From Sphingomonadales bacterium (lineage in GTDB: Bacteria > Pseudomonadota > Alphaproteobacteria > Sphingomonadales > Sphingomonadaceae), in contig JADKCA010000005.1 of assembly GCA_016714795.1 (NCBI GenBank), positions 1 through 64,000 on the forward strand: DNA of 64,000 nt, written 5' to 3'. Position 1 is the first letter of the stretch. Each line of letters opens with the position of its first letter. The position numbers and the translations under genes were made by a program. Below are positions 16,520-24,473 of the stretch, in pieces. The notes beneath the pieces are model-generated. The model was given only the letters and a program-made list of their open reading frames with translations, was not told where the DNA came from and searched no databases.

Positions 16520-17494
16520 CTAATCCTCTGCCTCTTCCGCGCCGCGCACGGCAATCCAGTGGCGCGCGATGAACCAGCCCAGCACGGCCAACCCGATCAC
16601 CGTGCAGAACCCCACCACGCCCCAGAAAGCCCAAGGTTCCTTCGCATAGGGGATGCCGTCCACATTCATGCCCAGCAGGCCTGTGATGAAGGTCAGTGGC
16701 AGGAAGATCAGCGCGACGATGGAGAGCACCAAGGCGCGCGTGTCGATCATCTCCGCGCGCATGTCGGTCAACGCATCATGAACGATGGCGGCGCGTTCGC
16801 GGATTGCTTCCAGTTCTTCGGCCATGCGGGCAAACCGGTCTGCCGCATCGCGCAGATGCTGGCGATCATGGTCATCCAGCCATAGATGCGAAGAGGTGGA
16901 AAGGCGTTCCAGCGCATCGCGCTGCGGGGCCACAAAGCGGCGATACCGGATCGCCTTGCCGCGCACCGCATTCACCCGCCGCCGCGTGGACCGGGCGTGA
17001 TCGCGCTCCAGCCGCAATTCGACTTCGTCCAGTTCATCGCCAAGATCCGCCACGTCCTGATCGAGCGGGTGAGTCACAGCGGCCGCAAAGGCGGTCAGCA
17101 GATCGCCGGGATCAAGAATCTGCCCCGCCATGAAATGCTGTGTGACCGTTTCCACCGCCACCGGGGCGTTATAGCCCAGCGAGATGACGCGCCCGGCCTC
17201 CGCCCAGAAGCGGACGGAAACCAGATCATCGGGATCATCCTCCGGCGTTTCACCGGGGCCGCGCAGATTGACGATTTCGCCATCGCCCACCCGGTCAGAC
17301 CGGGGACGGGTCTCGCGCGCCAGCAGGGCGCTGCGGGCGATTTCCGGAATGTCGGGCTGCGCCTTGAGCCAGTCGAGCGCAGCCGGCTCCTGCCCGTTAA
17401 CATGGCACCAGACCAGACCGCCGGGGCAGGGTTCCCCGGCCTCCTTGCCGGTGAATTGCGGCACGCCATCACAAATCCGGTAACAACGGATCAT
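16520..17494 (-). CDS. zntB: CorA/ZntB-family metal ion transporter
   Basis: 324 residues. A long cytoplasmic funnel domain with a coiled-coil helix (LDEVELRLERDHARSTRRRVNAVRGKAIRYRR) is followed by two C-terminal membrane helices. The pore signature is GMNVDGIPY, the GMN motif ending TM1 (VLSIVALIFLPLTFITGLLGMNV); TM2 is VVGFCTVIGLAVLGWFIARHW. The N-terminal LVWCHVNGQEPAALDWL and ARETRPR blocks fit ZntB, which moves zinc, rather than magnesium CorA. The start at 17494 overlaps the upstream dehydrogenase by ATGA (17491-17494). Confidence 0.85.
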   Translation of the reverse strand: MIRCYRICDGVPQFTGKEAGEPCPGGLVWCHVNGQEPAALDWLKAQPDIPEIARSALLARETRPRSDRVGDGEIVNLRGPGETPEDDPDDLVSVRFWAEAGRVISLGYNAPVAVETVTQHFMAGQILDPGDLLTAFAAAVTHPLDQDVADLGDELDEVELRLERDHARSTRRRVNAVRGKAIRYRRFVAPQRDALERLSTSSHLWLDDHDRQHLRDAADRFARMAEELEAIRERAAIVHDALTDMRAEMIDTRALVLSIVALIFLPLTFITGLLGMNVDGIPYAKEPWAFWGVVGFCTVIGLAVLGWFIARHWIAVRGAEEAED

Positions 17495-18270
17495 TTTCGG
17501 GTCTCCCGGACAAGATGGAGGGTCAGCCCGGCGGGCAAGGGATCGGGCACGCCATGCGCTGCCGCGATGCGCATGGCATCGGCGCGCGCGCGGGCAAGAA
17601 TGAGGGGGGCAATGTCGGGCGCGTGGATCACTGTATCGGCCTGACCCAGCAGACGTGCCTGCTCCAGCGTCAACTGATCGGGATCGTCGCTGGTGATGTA
17701 AAGCGTGCGCAGCGTGTTTGGCATGGCAGACCAGGCTCCCTCCAGCCACGCCGTCACATGGGCCGCCGCGCCCGGTGAAAAAGGATCGAGCAACGCGCCT
17801 TCGGCCAGCGCGGCATCGAGCGCATGGCGGCGCACACGGGGCTCCGGCCAACGCGCCCGCATCACCTCCCGCGCGCCCTTGAGCGTCATGGCGAGCGCCC
17901 CCAGCGTGGGGGGAAGCAAAACCTCCAGCCTTTGCCGCAGCGTCTTGGCAAGGCCCGCCGATGCCCCGTCCGTGCCGATGGCGATCAGCACCGGTGCACG
18001 GTCTATGATAGCGGGCAGCGTGAAATCGCACAGAGCGGGGCGATCCACTGCGTTGACCAGAACGCCGCGCGCTTTCAAACGGGCAATGGCCGCTTCGGCC
18101 TCTGCATCCTCCTCCATCGCGACGATGGCGAGCGCCGCCTTTTCCTCTTCGCCCACGATCCGCGCACCCGCCCGTTCAAGCAGCCGGCGCTTGGCATGCG
18201 CGGCGTCGCCTTCGCCCAGCAGGATCACCGGACGGTCCTCCAGCCGGACAAAAAGGGGCAACGCGTGCAT
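17491..18270 (-). CDS. Precorrin-2 dehydrogenase / sirohydrochlorin ferrochelatase-like (CysG N-terminal type)
   Basis: 259 residues. The start MHALPLFVRLEDRPVILLGEGDAAHAKRRLLERAGA is the NAD-binding Rossmann domain of siroheme synthase, with the GxGxxA nucleotide loop in the form GEGDAAHAKRR; VLIAIGTDGASAGLAKTLRQRLEVLLPP is the dimerisation part. It would oxidise precorrin-2 and insert iron to make siroheme. After about residue 170 the sequence is not the methyltransferase half of CysG but a short unrelated tail with a TLYITSDDPDQLTLEQARLLGQADTV segment that resembles the first helix-strand of uroporphyrinogen methyltransferase. Coupled by ATGA to zntB. Confidence 0.7.
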   Translation of the reverse strand: MHALPLFVRLEDRPVILLGEGDAAHAKRRLLERAGARIVGEEEKAALAIVAMEEDAEAEAAIARLKARGVLVNAVDRPALCDFTLPAIIDRAPVLIAIGTDGASAGLAKTLRQRLEVLLPPTLGALAMTLKGAREVMRARWPEPRVRRHALDAALAEGALLDPFSPGAAAHVTAWLEGAWSAMPNTLRTLYITSDDPDQLTLEQARLLGQADTVIHAPDIAPLILARARADAMRIAAAHGVPDPLPAGLTLHLVRETRK

Positions 18271-18334
18271 CCGCGCCTTGTAGCGCCGCTTTTTCCTCTG
18301 GCAAATTTCTGCTGTTCGAGGCATGGCGCACGCC

Positions 18335-18601
18335 ATGAGCGAGACCATTCCTGACCGGCTGTCGATCGATCCGTCCAGCCCCCATTTCAACGCCGATGTG
18401 CTGCGTCGCGGCATCGGCATCCGCTTCAAGGGCAATGTCCGCCACGATGTGGAGGAATATAGCATCTCCGAAGGCTGGGTGCGTGTGCAGGCGGGCAAAA
18501 CCGTGGACCGTCGTGGCAAGCCGCTGACGATCAAGCTCAGCGGCCCTGTGGAAGCCTGGTTTGAAACCCCGGCAGACGGCGAAGATTCCGCTGAAGGCTG
18601 A
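18335..18601 (+). CDS. DUF3297-family protein
   Basis: 88 residues from the second ATG. PDRLSIDPSSPHFN, GIGIRFKGN, VEEYSISEGWVRV and AGKTVDRRGKPLTIKLSGPVE are the conserved blocks of DUF3297, a small cytosolic family of unknown function found widely in proteobacteria. An ATG at 18323 is in frame but has GAGG only 1 nt upstream; the ATG at 18335 matches where family members begin. Its end overlaps pdeM by about 40 nt. Confidence 0.8.
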   Translation: MSETIPDRLSIDPSSPHFNADVLRRGIGIRFKGNVRHDVEEYSISEGWVRVQAGKTVDRRGKPLTIKLSGPVEAWFETPADGEDSAEG

Positions 18602-19268
18602 TCCGGCACCTGCTTGCTTTGCCTTTGGCGGGCAGGATTTCACGATCATCGACCGCACGGCATTGTTCTGGCCCGCGCCATCCGCGCTGCTGGTGGCAGA
18701 CCTGCATCTGGAAAAGGGCAGCTGGTTCGCCGAACGCGGTCAGATGCTCCCGCCCTATGACAGCCTCGCCACGCTGGACCGGCTGATTGCGCTGGTCGAA
18801 CGAACGGGCGCGCGGATCATCTGGGCGCTGGGCGACAATTTTCATGACAGCGCCGGGCCGGGCCGGATGGCCCCGGACGTACGCGCGCGTCTGGATGCGC
18901 TGCTGGCCCGCGTCGGTCTGCGCTGGATCACCGGAAATCATGATGAAGCGCTGCCAGAGGGGGTGGGCGGCTCCATTCTGCCGGAAGCGCGGTGCAATGG
19001 CCTGATTCTGCGTCACCGCGCCGAACCAGACGAACGGGGATGCGAACTCTCCGGCCATTGGCACCCCAAGCTGAGCATTGCCACGCGCGGAAAACGCATC
19101 ACGCGCCCCTGCTTCGTTCGAAGCGCCACGCGGCTGATCCTGCCCGCCTTCGGGGCCTATACCGGTGGCATGGCGGCGGATGACGCTGCAATCATGGCGC
19201 TTTCCGGGCCGGGCAGCGAAGCCCTGCTCTCCGGGCCGCAAGGATTGCTGCGCTTTCCTTTGGGTTGA
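18561..19268 (+). CDS. pdeM: Ligase-associated DNA damage response endonuclease PdeM
   Basis: 235 residues from a TTG; no ATG or GTG fits before the conserved core, so the exact start is unsure and it overlaps the preceding gene. Metallophosphoesterase motifs: LLVADLHLEKGSWFA, LPPYDSLATLDRL, WALGDNFHD, ITGNHDEALP, and AEPDERGCELSGHWHPKLSI. LVADLHLEKGS together with SGHWHPK marks the PdeM group, thought to act with a DNA ligase, an exonuclease and an Lhr-type helicase in repair. The matching helicase is also in this window, at 49937, but 31 kb away; ligase and exonuclease are not seen. Confidence 0.82.
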   Translation: MKPRQTAKIPLKADPAPACFAFGGQDFTIIDRTALFWPAPSALLVADLHLEKGSWFAERGQMLPPYDSLATLDRLIALVERTGARIIWALGDNFHDSAGPGRMAPDVRARLDALLARVGLRWITGNHDEALPEGVGGSILPEARCNGLILRHRAEPDERGCELSGHWHPKLSIATRGKRITRPCFVRSATRLILPAFGAYTGGMAADDAAIMALSGPGSEALLSGPQGLLRFPLG

Positions 19269-19339
19269 GCAGTTGCCATTCGCCGGTGCGCTTCCCATAA
19301 CAGCATAAAGACATTCCCACCCGAAGAGAGGATTCACCC

Positions 19340-20476
19340 ATGACCAGCCTGCCCACATCCGGATTGCAGATGCGCACGCTTGTGACCGCCGATGGCGAAC
19401 TGAAGCTGACGCTGGAAGACACGCCCGTTGCCGCCCCCAAGGCGGACGAAGTGGTCGTGAAGCTGGAAGCGGCACCCATCAACCCCTCTGATCTTGGCCT
19501 TTTGCTTGGCCCTGCCGATCCGGCCACCGTGAAATCGGTGGGCACGCCCGATTCGCCTGCTTTGTCGCTGCATATTTCCGAAGAGCGGCTGCGTGCGGTC
19601 GCGGCGCGCATCGGCGAATCGCTGCCCATCGGCAATGAAGGCGCGGGCACGGTGATCGCGGCAGGCGATTCGCCCGCTGCACAGGCGCTGCTCGGCAAGA
19701 AAGTCGGCATCCTTGGTGGTGCGATGTATGCGCAATTTCGCACCCTGCGCGTGCAGGATTGCCTTGAACTGCCCGAAGGCGCGAGTGCAGCGGACGGGGC
19801 GTCGTGCTTCGTCAATCCGCTTACCGCGCTCTCGATGGTGGAAGTGATGAAGCTGGAGGGCCATAGCGCTTTGGTCCACACCGCAGCGGCCTCCAACCTC
19901 GGCCAGATGCTCAACCGCATCTGCCTGATGGACGGTGTGCCACTGGTCAATGTCGTGCGCAGTGCAGAGCAAGTGGCGCTGCTCAAATCGCAGGGCGCAG
20001 TCCATGTCTGCAACATGTCCGATCCTGATTTCATGAAGCAGCTGATTGCAGCGCTAGATGCAACCGGTGCGACGCTGGCGTTCGACGCTGTGGGCGGCGG
20101 CAAGCTCGCCAATCAGATCCTTACGGCGATGGAGGCCGTCGCCTCCACGCGCGAAGGCGCGTATAGCCGCTACGGCTCGACCACGCACAAGCAGGTCTAT
20201 CTCTATGGCGTGCTGGATATGGCCCCGACCATGCTCACCCGCTCATACGGGATGGCCTGGGGCATCAGCGGCTGGCTGTTGACGCCGTTCCTGCAACGGC
20301 TCGGCATCGAAGGCGTGATGCGCCTGCGCGCGCGCGTGGCAGCGGAACTGAAAACCACTTTTGCCAGCCATTACACGCGCACCATCTCGCTCAAGGAGGC
20401 GCTCGATCCGGCGATTCTGGCGGACTATGCGGCGCGTTCGACGGGCAAGAAATATCTGATTGATCCTAGCCTCTAA
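19340..20476 (+). CDS. Zinc-binding dehydrogenase / quinone oxidoreductase-like (MDR superfamily)
   Basis: 378 residues. The GroES-like N-terminal half (PKADEVVVKLEAAPINPSDLGLLLG ... GNEGAGTVIAAG) and the nucleotide-binding half (VHTAAASNLGQMLNRICLMDGVPLVNVVRSAEQVALLKSQGA) define a medium-chain dehydrogenase. It has AAASNLG where most have GAAGGVG, and no catalytic or structural zinc cysteine set, so it is a zinc-free quinone oxidoreductase-like enzyme that would use NADPH. Substrate unknown. GAGAGGA lies upstream of the ATG. The sphingomonad-type inverted repeat follows 18 nt after the stop. Confidence 0.8.
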   Translation: MTSLPTSGLQMRTLVTADGELKLTLEDTPVAAPKADEVVVKLEAAPINPSDLGLLLGPADPATVKSVGTPDSPALSLHISEERLRAVAARIGESLPIGNEGAGTVIAAGDSPAAQALLGKKVGILGGAMYAQFRTLRVQDCLELPEGASAADGASCFVNPLTALSMVEVMKLEGHSALVHTAAASNLGQMLNRICLMDGVPLVNVVRSAEQVALLKSQGAVHVCNMSDPDFMKQLIAALDATGATLAFDAVGGGKLANQILTAMEAVASTREGAYSRYGSTTHKQVYLYGVLDMAPTMLTRSYGMAWGISGWLLTPFLQRLGIEGVMRLRARVAAELKTTFASHYTRTISLKEALDPAILADYAARSTGKKYLIDPSL

Positions 20477-20494
20477 CTCACACTCTACTCCGCT

Positions 20495-20574
20495 CGTCCT
20501 GAGCTTGTCGAAGGACTGTTTTACTTCTCACCCGCGTGTTCAGAGAAGAACAGTCCTTCGACAGGCTCAGGACG
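20495..20574. repeat. Long interspersed palindromic repeat, sphingomonad type
   Basis: Arms of 26 nt at 20495-20520 and 20549-20574 (left arm begins CGTCCTGAGCTTGTCGAAGG) pair with a single T/C difference; the loop of 28 nt has its own short pairing, CTTCTC with GAGAAG. I recognise the arm sequence as one scattered through sphingomonad genomes. It has no T run, lies between two genes on the same strand, and ends 35 nt before the mnmA start, so it may influence mRNA stability or termination. Confidence 0.8.
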
Positions 20575-20608
20575 GCGGGTGCATGGCGCATTGCATTACG
20601 AAAATCTG

Positions 20609-21706
20609 ATGCTCGATCTCTTCCAGCTCAACGGCCCGGCCAAGGCCCGCCGCATCGTCGTTGCCATGTCAGGCGGCGTCGATTCGTCAGTCGTGGCCGG
20701 GCTGGCCGCGCAGACGGGGGCGGAAACGATCGGCATCACGCTCCAGCTCTATGATCATGGTGAGGCGGTCAAACGCGCAGGCAGTTGCTGTGCGGGGCAG
20801 GACATTCGCGATGCGCGCGCGGTTAGCGACCGGCTGGGCATTGCGCATTATGTGTTCGATCATGAAAGTGCGTTTCGCGAGAGCGTGATCGACGCCTTTG
20901 CCGATGAATATCTGCGCGGCCGCACCCCTATCCCCTGCGTGCGCTGCAACATGGGGGTGAAGTTCACCGATCTGTTCCGACTGGCCAAGGATCTGGGCGC
21001 GGATTGCCTTGCCACCGGCCATTATGTCCGCCGCATGATGGGCGCAGACGGCCCCGAACTGCACCGCGCGCTCGATCCCGCGCGCGATCAGAGCTATTTC
21101 CTGTTCGCCACCACCCGAGACCAGCTCGACTATCTGCGCTTCCCATTGGGCGGTCTGCCCAAGGCGCAGGTGCGCGAGATGGCGACCGAGATGGAGCTGG
21201 TTGTCGCGATGAAGCCCGACAGCCAGGACATTTGCTTCGTCCCGCAAGGTGATTATGCCAGCGTGGTCCGCAAGGTCCGCCCGGAAGCGGAAAGCGATGG
21301 CGCGATTGTAGACATGCAGGGCAGCGAGCTGGGCCGTCACAAGGGGCTGATCCATTATACCGTGGGCCAACGCCGGGGGCTGGAGATTGGCGGGCTGGCC
21401 GAACCGCTCTATGTCATCCGGCTGGAGCCGGACACGCAGCGCGTGGTCGTTGGCCCGCGCACAGCGCTCGCGGTGAGCGCTGCCCGGATTGCGGAGCCCA
21501 ACTGGCTGGCCGATGTGGAAGGCCGCACCGTTATGGCCAAGGTGCGCTCGCTTGCCAAACCCGTGCCCGCGCGGATGCAGGGTGACTGGTTGCACTTCGA
21601 CGCGCCGGAATATGGCGTGGCACCGGGGCAGGCGGCGGTGCTTTATGATGGAGACCGCGTGCTGGGCGGCGGCTGGATCGAGGAAACCGCCAGCGCCTTC
21701 GGATGA
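20609..21706 (+). CDS. mnmA: tRNA 2-thiouridine(34) synthase MnmA
   Basis: 365 residues. PP-loop motif VVAMSGGVDSSVVAGLA; catalytic cysteines in CCAGQDI with the partner in PIPCVRCNMGVKF, and the second catalytic cysteine in DSQDICFVPQGDY; ATGHYVRR and GQRRGLEIGG are further MnmA blocks. It activates U34 of Lys, Glu and Gln tRNAs with ATP and adds sulfur delivered by a relay. SCCAG rather than a single early catalytic Cys is seen in alphaproteobacterial members. An ATG at 20579 is also in frame, right at the repeat arm; the ATG at 20609 is closer to the family start. Confidence 0.93.
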   Translation: MLDLFQLNGPAKARRIVVAMSGGVDSSVVAGLAAQTGAETIGITLQLYDHGEAVKRAGSCCAGQDIRDARAVSDRLGIAHYVFDHESAFRESVIDAFADEYLRGRTPIPCVRCNMGVKFTDLFRLAKDLGADCLATGHYVRRMMGADGPELHRALDPARDQSYFLFATTRDQLDYLRFPLGGLPKAQVREMATEMELVVAMKPDSQDICFVPQGDYASVVRKVRPEAESDGAIVDMQGSELGRHKGLIHYTVGQRRGLEIGGLAEPLYVIRLEPDTQRVVVGPRTALAVSAARIAEPNWLADVEGRTVMAKVRSLAKPVPARMQGDWLHFDAPEYGVAPGQAAVLYDGDRVLGGGWIEETASAFG

Positions 21707-21753
21707 CCACCGCACGCTTTGCCAAAGTTGCGCCCCTCTGATACATCCTTGCG

Positions 21754-22785
21754 ATGAGCTTCATCATCCGCCCCGCATCGCTGGCTGACCTTCAGCCCAT
21801 CTACGAAATGGCCAAGCGCACGGGCGGGGGCTTCACCAATTTGCCGCCGGATCGCGCCGCTCTGACCACCAAGCTGGAACGCACGGCCACGGCCTTTGCC
21901 CGGATGGATGACGCGATCGGAGACGATCTTTTCACCTTCGTGCTTGAAAACCGCGCCACCGCCGAGGTGCGCGGCACCTGCCAGATTTTCAGCCGTGTCG
22001 GTCAGAAATGGCCCTTTTACTCCTACCGGCTCGGCACGCTGACGCAGCATAGCGTTGAGCTGGACCAGACGTTTCGCGCTGAAATGCTCACACTCGCCAC
22101 CGATCTGGAAGGTTCGACCGAAGTGGGCGGGCTGTTCCTCCATCCAGCGGAGCGCTCGGGCGGGCTGGGGATGCTGATCGCGCGCAGCCGCTATCTCTTC
22201 ATCCGCAATCACCGCCCCCGCTTTGCCGACAAGATATTGGCCGAACTGCGCGGTGTGATCGACGAGGCAGGCATGTCGCCCTTCTGGGACGGGATTGCCG
22301 GGCGCTTTTTCGGCATGAATTTTCAGGATGCAGACCAGTTCAACGCCGCACGCGGCAACCAGTTCATTGCAGACCTGATGCCCAAACATCCCATCTACAT
22401 CGCCATGCTCTCCGAAAGCGCGCGCGCGGTGATCGGCGTGCCGCACCCCACGGGCCGGGCGGCGATGCGGATGCTGGAGAATGAAGGGTTCAATTGGGAA
22501 CGCTATGTCGATATTTTCGATGGCGGCCCAACCATGACTGCTCGCACCGACGCGATACGCACCATCGCCGAAGCCGAAGATTCCCTCATTATCGGCCTCT
22601 CCAATGAAATTGGCGAGCATCGCGGCGGCGAAAAAGTGCTGGCCGCCTGCGGACAATTGGGCGATTTCCGCTCTACCTTCGGCTGGATCGAACAGCGCGA
22701 CGGCGGTGTTTTGCTGGACGAGGAAAGCGCCGATCTGCTGGGCGTGGCGGAAGGCGATGTCATCACGCATATCGCGCGGCGGTGA
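21754..22785 (+). CDS. astA: Arginine N-succinyltransferase AstA
   Basis: 343 residues. Family blocks: FIIRPASLADLQPIYEMA, GGGFTNLPPDR, VLENRATAEVRGTCQIFSRVG, YRLGTLTQHS, EVGGLFLHPAERSGGLGMLIARSRYLFI (acyl-CoA binding), FWDGIAGRFFGMNFQDADQ and FIADLMPKHPIYIAMLSESARAVIG. It transfers succinyl from succinyl-CoA to arginine, step one of the ammonia-producing arginine succinyltransferase pathway. The second-step gene astB lies 1.7 kb downstream, after an unrelated NYN-domain gene; astC, astD and astE are not in the window. Confidence 0.92.
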   Translation: MSFIIRPASLADLQPIYEMAKRTGGGFTNLPPDRAALTTKLERTATAFARMDDAIGDDLFTFVLENRATAEVRGTCQIFSRVGQKWPFYSYRLGTLTQHSVELDQTFRAEMLTLATDLEGSTEVGGLFLHPAERSGGLGMLIARSRYLFIRNHRPRFADKILAELRGVIDEAGMSPFWDGIAGRFFGMNFQDADQFNAARGNQFIADLMPKHPIYIAMLSESARAVIGVPHPTGRAAMRMLENEGFNWERYVDIFDGGPTMTARTDAIRTIAEAEDSLIIGLSNEIGEHRGGEKVLAACGQLGDFRSTFGWIEQRDGGVLLDEESADLLGVAEGDVITHIARR

Positions 22786-22994
22786 GATGCTGGCCGGAGT
22801 CAAACCGACTATCATGCTTTGCACAACACATGGAATTTTTCCATCCTTTTGAGAAAATGTAGATCTGAATCTGTAAAATCAATTCGAATCTCGTTGCATT
22901 TTCTATAAAATTCGTTGTCAATTCGGTTTGTCGATGACAATATTGAACATCATGGCCGTCAGAGTCTTGAGAATTTAAATGCCCAGGAGCAAAA
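22786..22994 (+). promoter_or_regulatory. AT-rich promoter region of the NYN-LOTUS gene
   Basis: This 209-nt gap is clearly richer in A and T than its surroundings. It holds the palindrome TTGTC-GAT-GACAA (22928-22940) and a GGAATTTTTCC palindrome near 22831, and AGGAG lies 7 nt before the NYN start. It suggests that the NYN gene is transcribed from its own promoter rather than only from the astA promoter. Confidence 0.45.
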
Positions 22995-24386
22995 ATGACC
23001 AAGATTTCCGCGCTTTTCATTGATTTTGACAATCTATTTTACGCTCTTCGCGAGGATGACCCTGCCCTTGCCAACCGCTTCGGGCTCCGTCCTGACACAT
23101 GGCTGGACGCTCTGGATCGCCACGGCTTGGATGGCGCGGAAGGAGGGCTTGCTCGACGCATGGTGATCCGGCGTTGCTATGCCTCGCCGCACCTCATCCA
23201 GCCGCATCGCCAGAATCTGATCCGCGCAGGGCTTGAACTGATCGACATGCAGCCGCTCACATCGGGTGGGAAAAATGCAGCAGACATTCAAATGGTTCTG
23301 GACATCATGGATGCAGTGACCCGGTTTCCGCATATTGAGGAATTCCTGATCTTGTCTGGAGACAGTGATTTTGTGCCATTGCTGCATCGCTTGCGCCGTG
23401 ACATGAAATGGACGACAGTCTTTGCCCCGGCTAATATTGCAGCAGCCTACAAAAATTGTGCGGACCACACAATCTCGGTCGATTTCTTCCGCAACGCCCT
23501 CGGCATGGGGGCCGATTCCAAAGCGCAGGGCGCAGCCACGATGGCGCGGACTCATGCCCGCCAAAACCTGCCGGCCCCGATCATCCTTGATCTTGGCAGC
23601 GACCCGCTGGAGGAAAAGGCGAAGGCGGCAGCGGCACCGGTGGGCAAGCCCATTGATTCCGCCACGCGCGGCAAGCTGGACAAGCTGATCCGCACCCAGT
23701 CTCAGCAGTTTCTGGGGCAGCTTCCCTTCGTCAACCTTGCCCCTGCAATCAAGGATCAGCTGCCGGGCTTTGTTGGCACAAACTGGGCCGGTTACGGCAC
23801 CTTCGGAAAATTCATGGCGAACCTGACGCTGGACGGGTTTCATATAGACAGCACCTCGTCCACCAACCCCGTCCTGATCGAGGACGATTTCGAGCTCGAC
23901 CTTTCAGAATGGGGCGAATCGGGTGAGGGCGAAATGCCGCTGTTCGTCTTCGATATCATGCGCAACGCTGCCAAAAAGTTCCCGTTGCGTTCGCCGGAAA
24001 CCTACAGCTTCGTGTTCGATCAGTTGGCGGCCTATTATAATGATGATCCCAAGGATTTTGCAGACGCGATTGCCGAAGTGATTGCGGCGGCAGCGTTGGA
24101 GAAAATTGAGCTTTTGCCTTATGATGTTCGCTTCATAGGCAGCGGAATTGAGCTTCAGGGATACAAGCTGGATCGTGGCGTGTCTCCGCGCCTGCTGGCC
24201 CAGCTTTGGCGGCTGAACATATTCGATTTGTGTGGCCAGCCTGACTGGCTTGAAAATCCGGAAGATGCGGATTTTCTGGTAAGCTGGTTTCATGCCAATG
24301 AGGAAGATCTGCAAGCGGCATCCGAAGAATTCCTGAAAATCGTTTCGGAAGGCGGCACTGTGGACGTGGAGCCCGAAGCGGGCTGA
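22995..24386 (+). CDS. NYN-domain (PIN-like) putative ribonuclease with LOTUS/OST-HTH domain
   Basis: 463 residues. The N-terminal 170 residues are a NYN domain with its acidic metal site complete: Asp10 and Asp12 in FIDFDN, Asp97 in KNAADIQMVLDIMD, and Asp123 and Asp125 in LSGDSDFVPLL. Residues about 228-300 (KLDKLIRTQSQQFLG, GYGTFGKFMANL, GFHID) fit an OST-HTH/LOTUS RNA-binding domain, and a second helical, possibly LOTUS-related segment lies at about 318-400. Bacterial relatives of limkain-b1/MARF1 have this layout and are presumed ribonucleases or RNA-quality factors. It sits alone between astA and astB behind an AT-rich leader, which suggests later insertion. No role in arginine breakdown is evident. 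Confidence 0.8.
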   Translation: MTKISALFIDFDNLFYALREDDPALANRFGLRPDTWLDALDRHGLDGAEGGLARRMVIRRCYASPHLIQPHRQNLIRAGLELIDMQPLTSGGKNAADIQMVLDIMDAVTRFPHIEEFLILSGDSDFVPLLHRLRRDMKWTTVFAPANIAAAYKNCADHTISVDFFRNALGMGADSKAQGAATMARTHARQNLPAPIILDLGSDPLEEKAKAAAAPVGKPIDSATRGKLDKLIRTQSQQFLGQLPFVNLAPAIKDQLPGFVGTNWAGYGTFGKFMANLTLDGFHIDSTSSTNPVLIEDDFELDLSEWGESGEGEMPLFVFDIMRNAAKKFPLRSPETYSFVFDQLAAYYNDDPKDFADAIAEVIAAAALEKIELLPYDVRFIGSGIELQGYKLDRGVSPRLLAQLWRLNIFDLCGQPDWLENPEDADFLVSWFHANEEDLQAASEEFLKIVSEGGTVDVEPEAG

Positions 24387-24473
24387 TCGCCGTCGCGCAA
24401 TGCAGTGGTTCTTGCCTTGTGGATGCGGAGTCTGCACCATCGCGTGCAGAAGGATCGAGGGGCGTGGCGGCAA

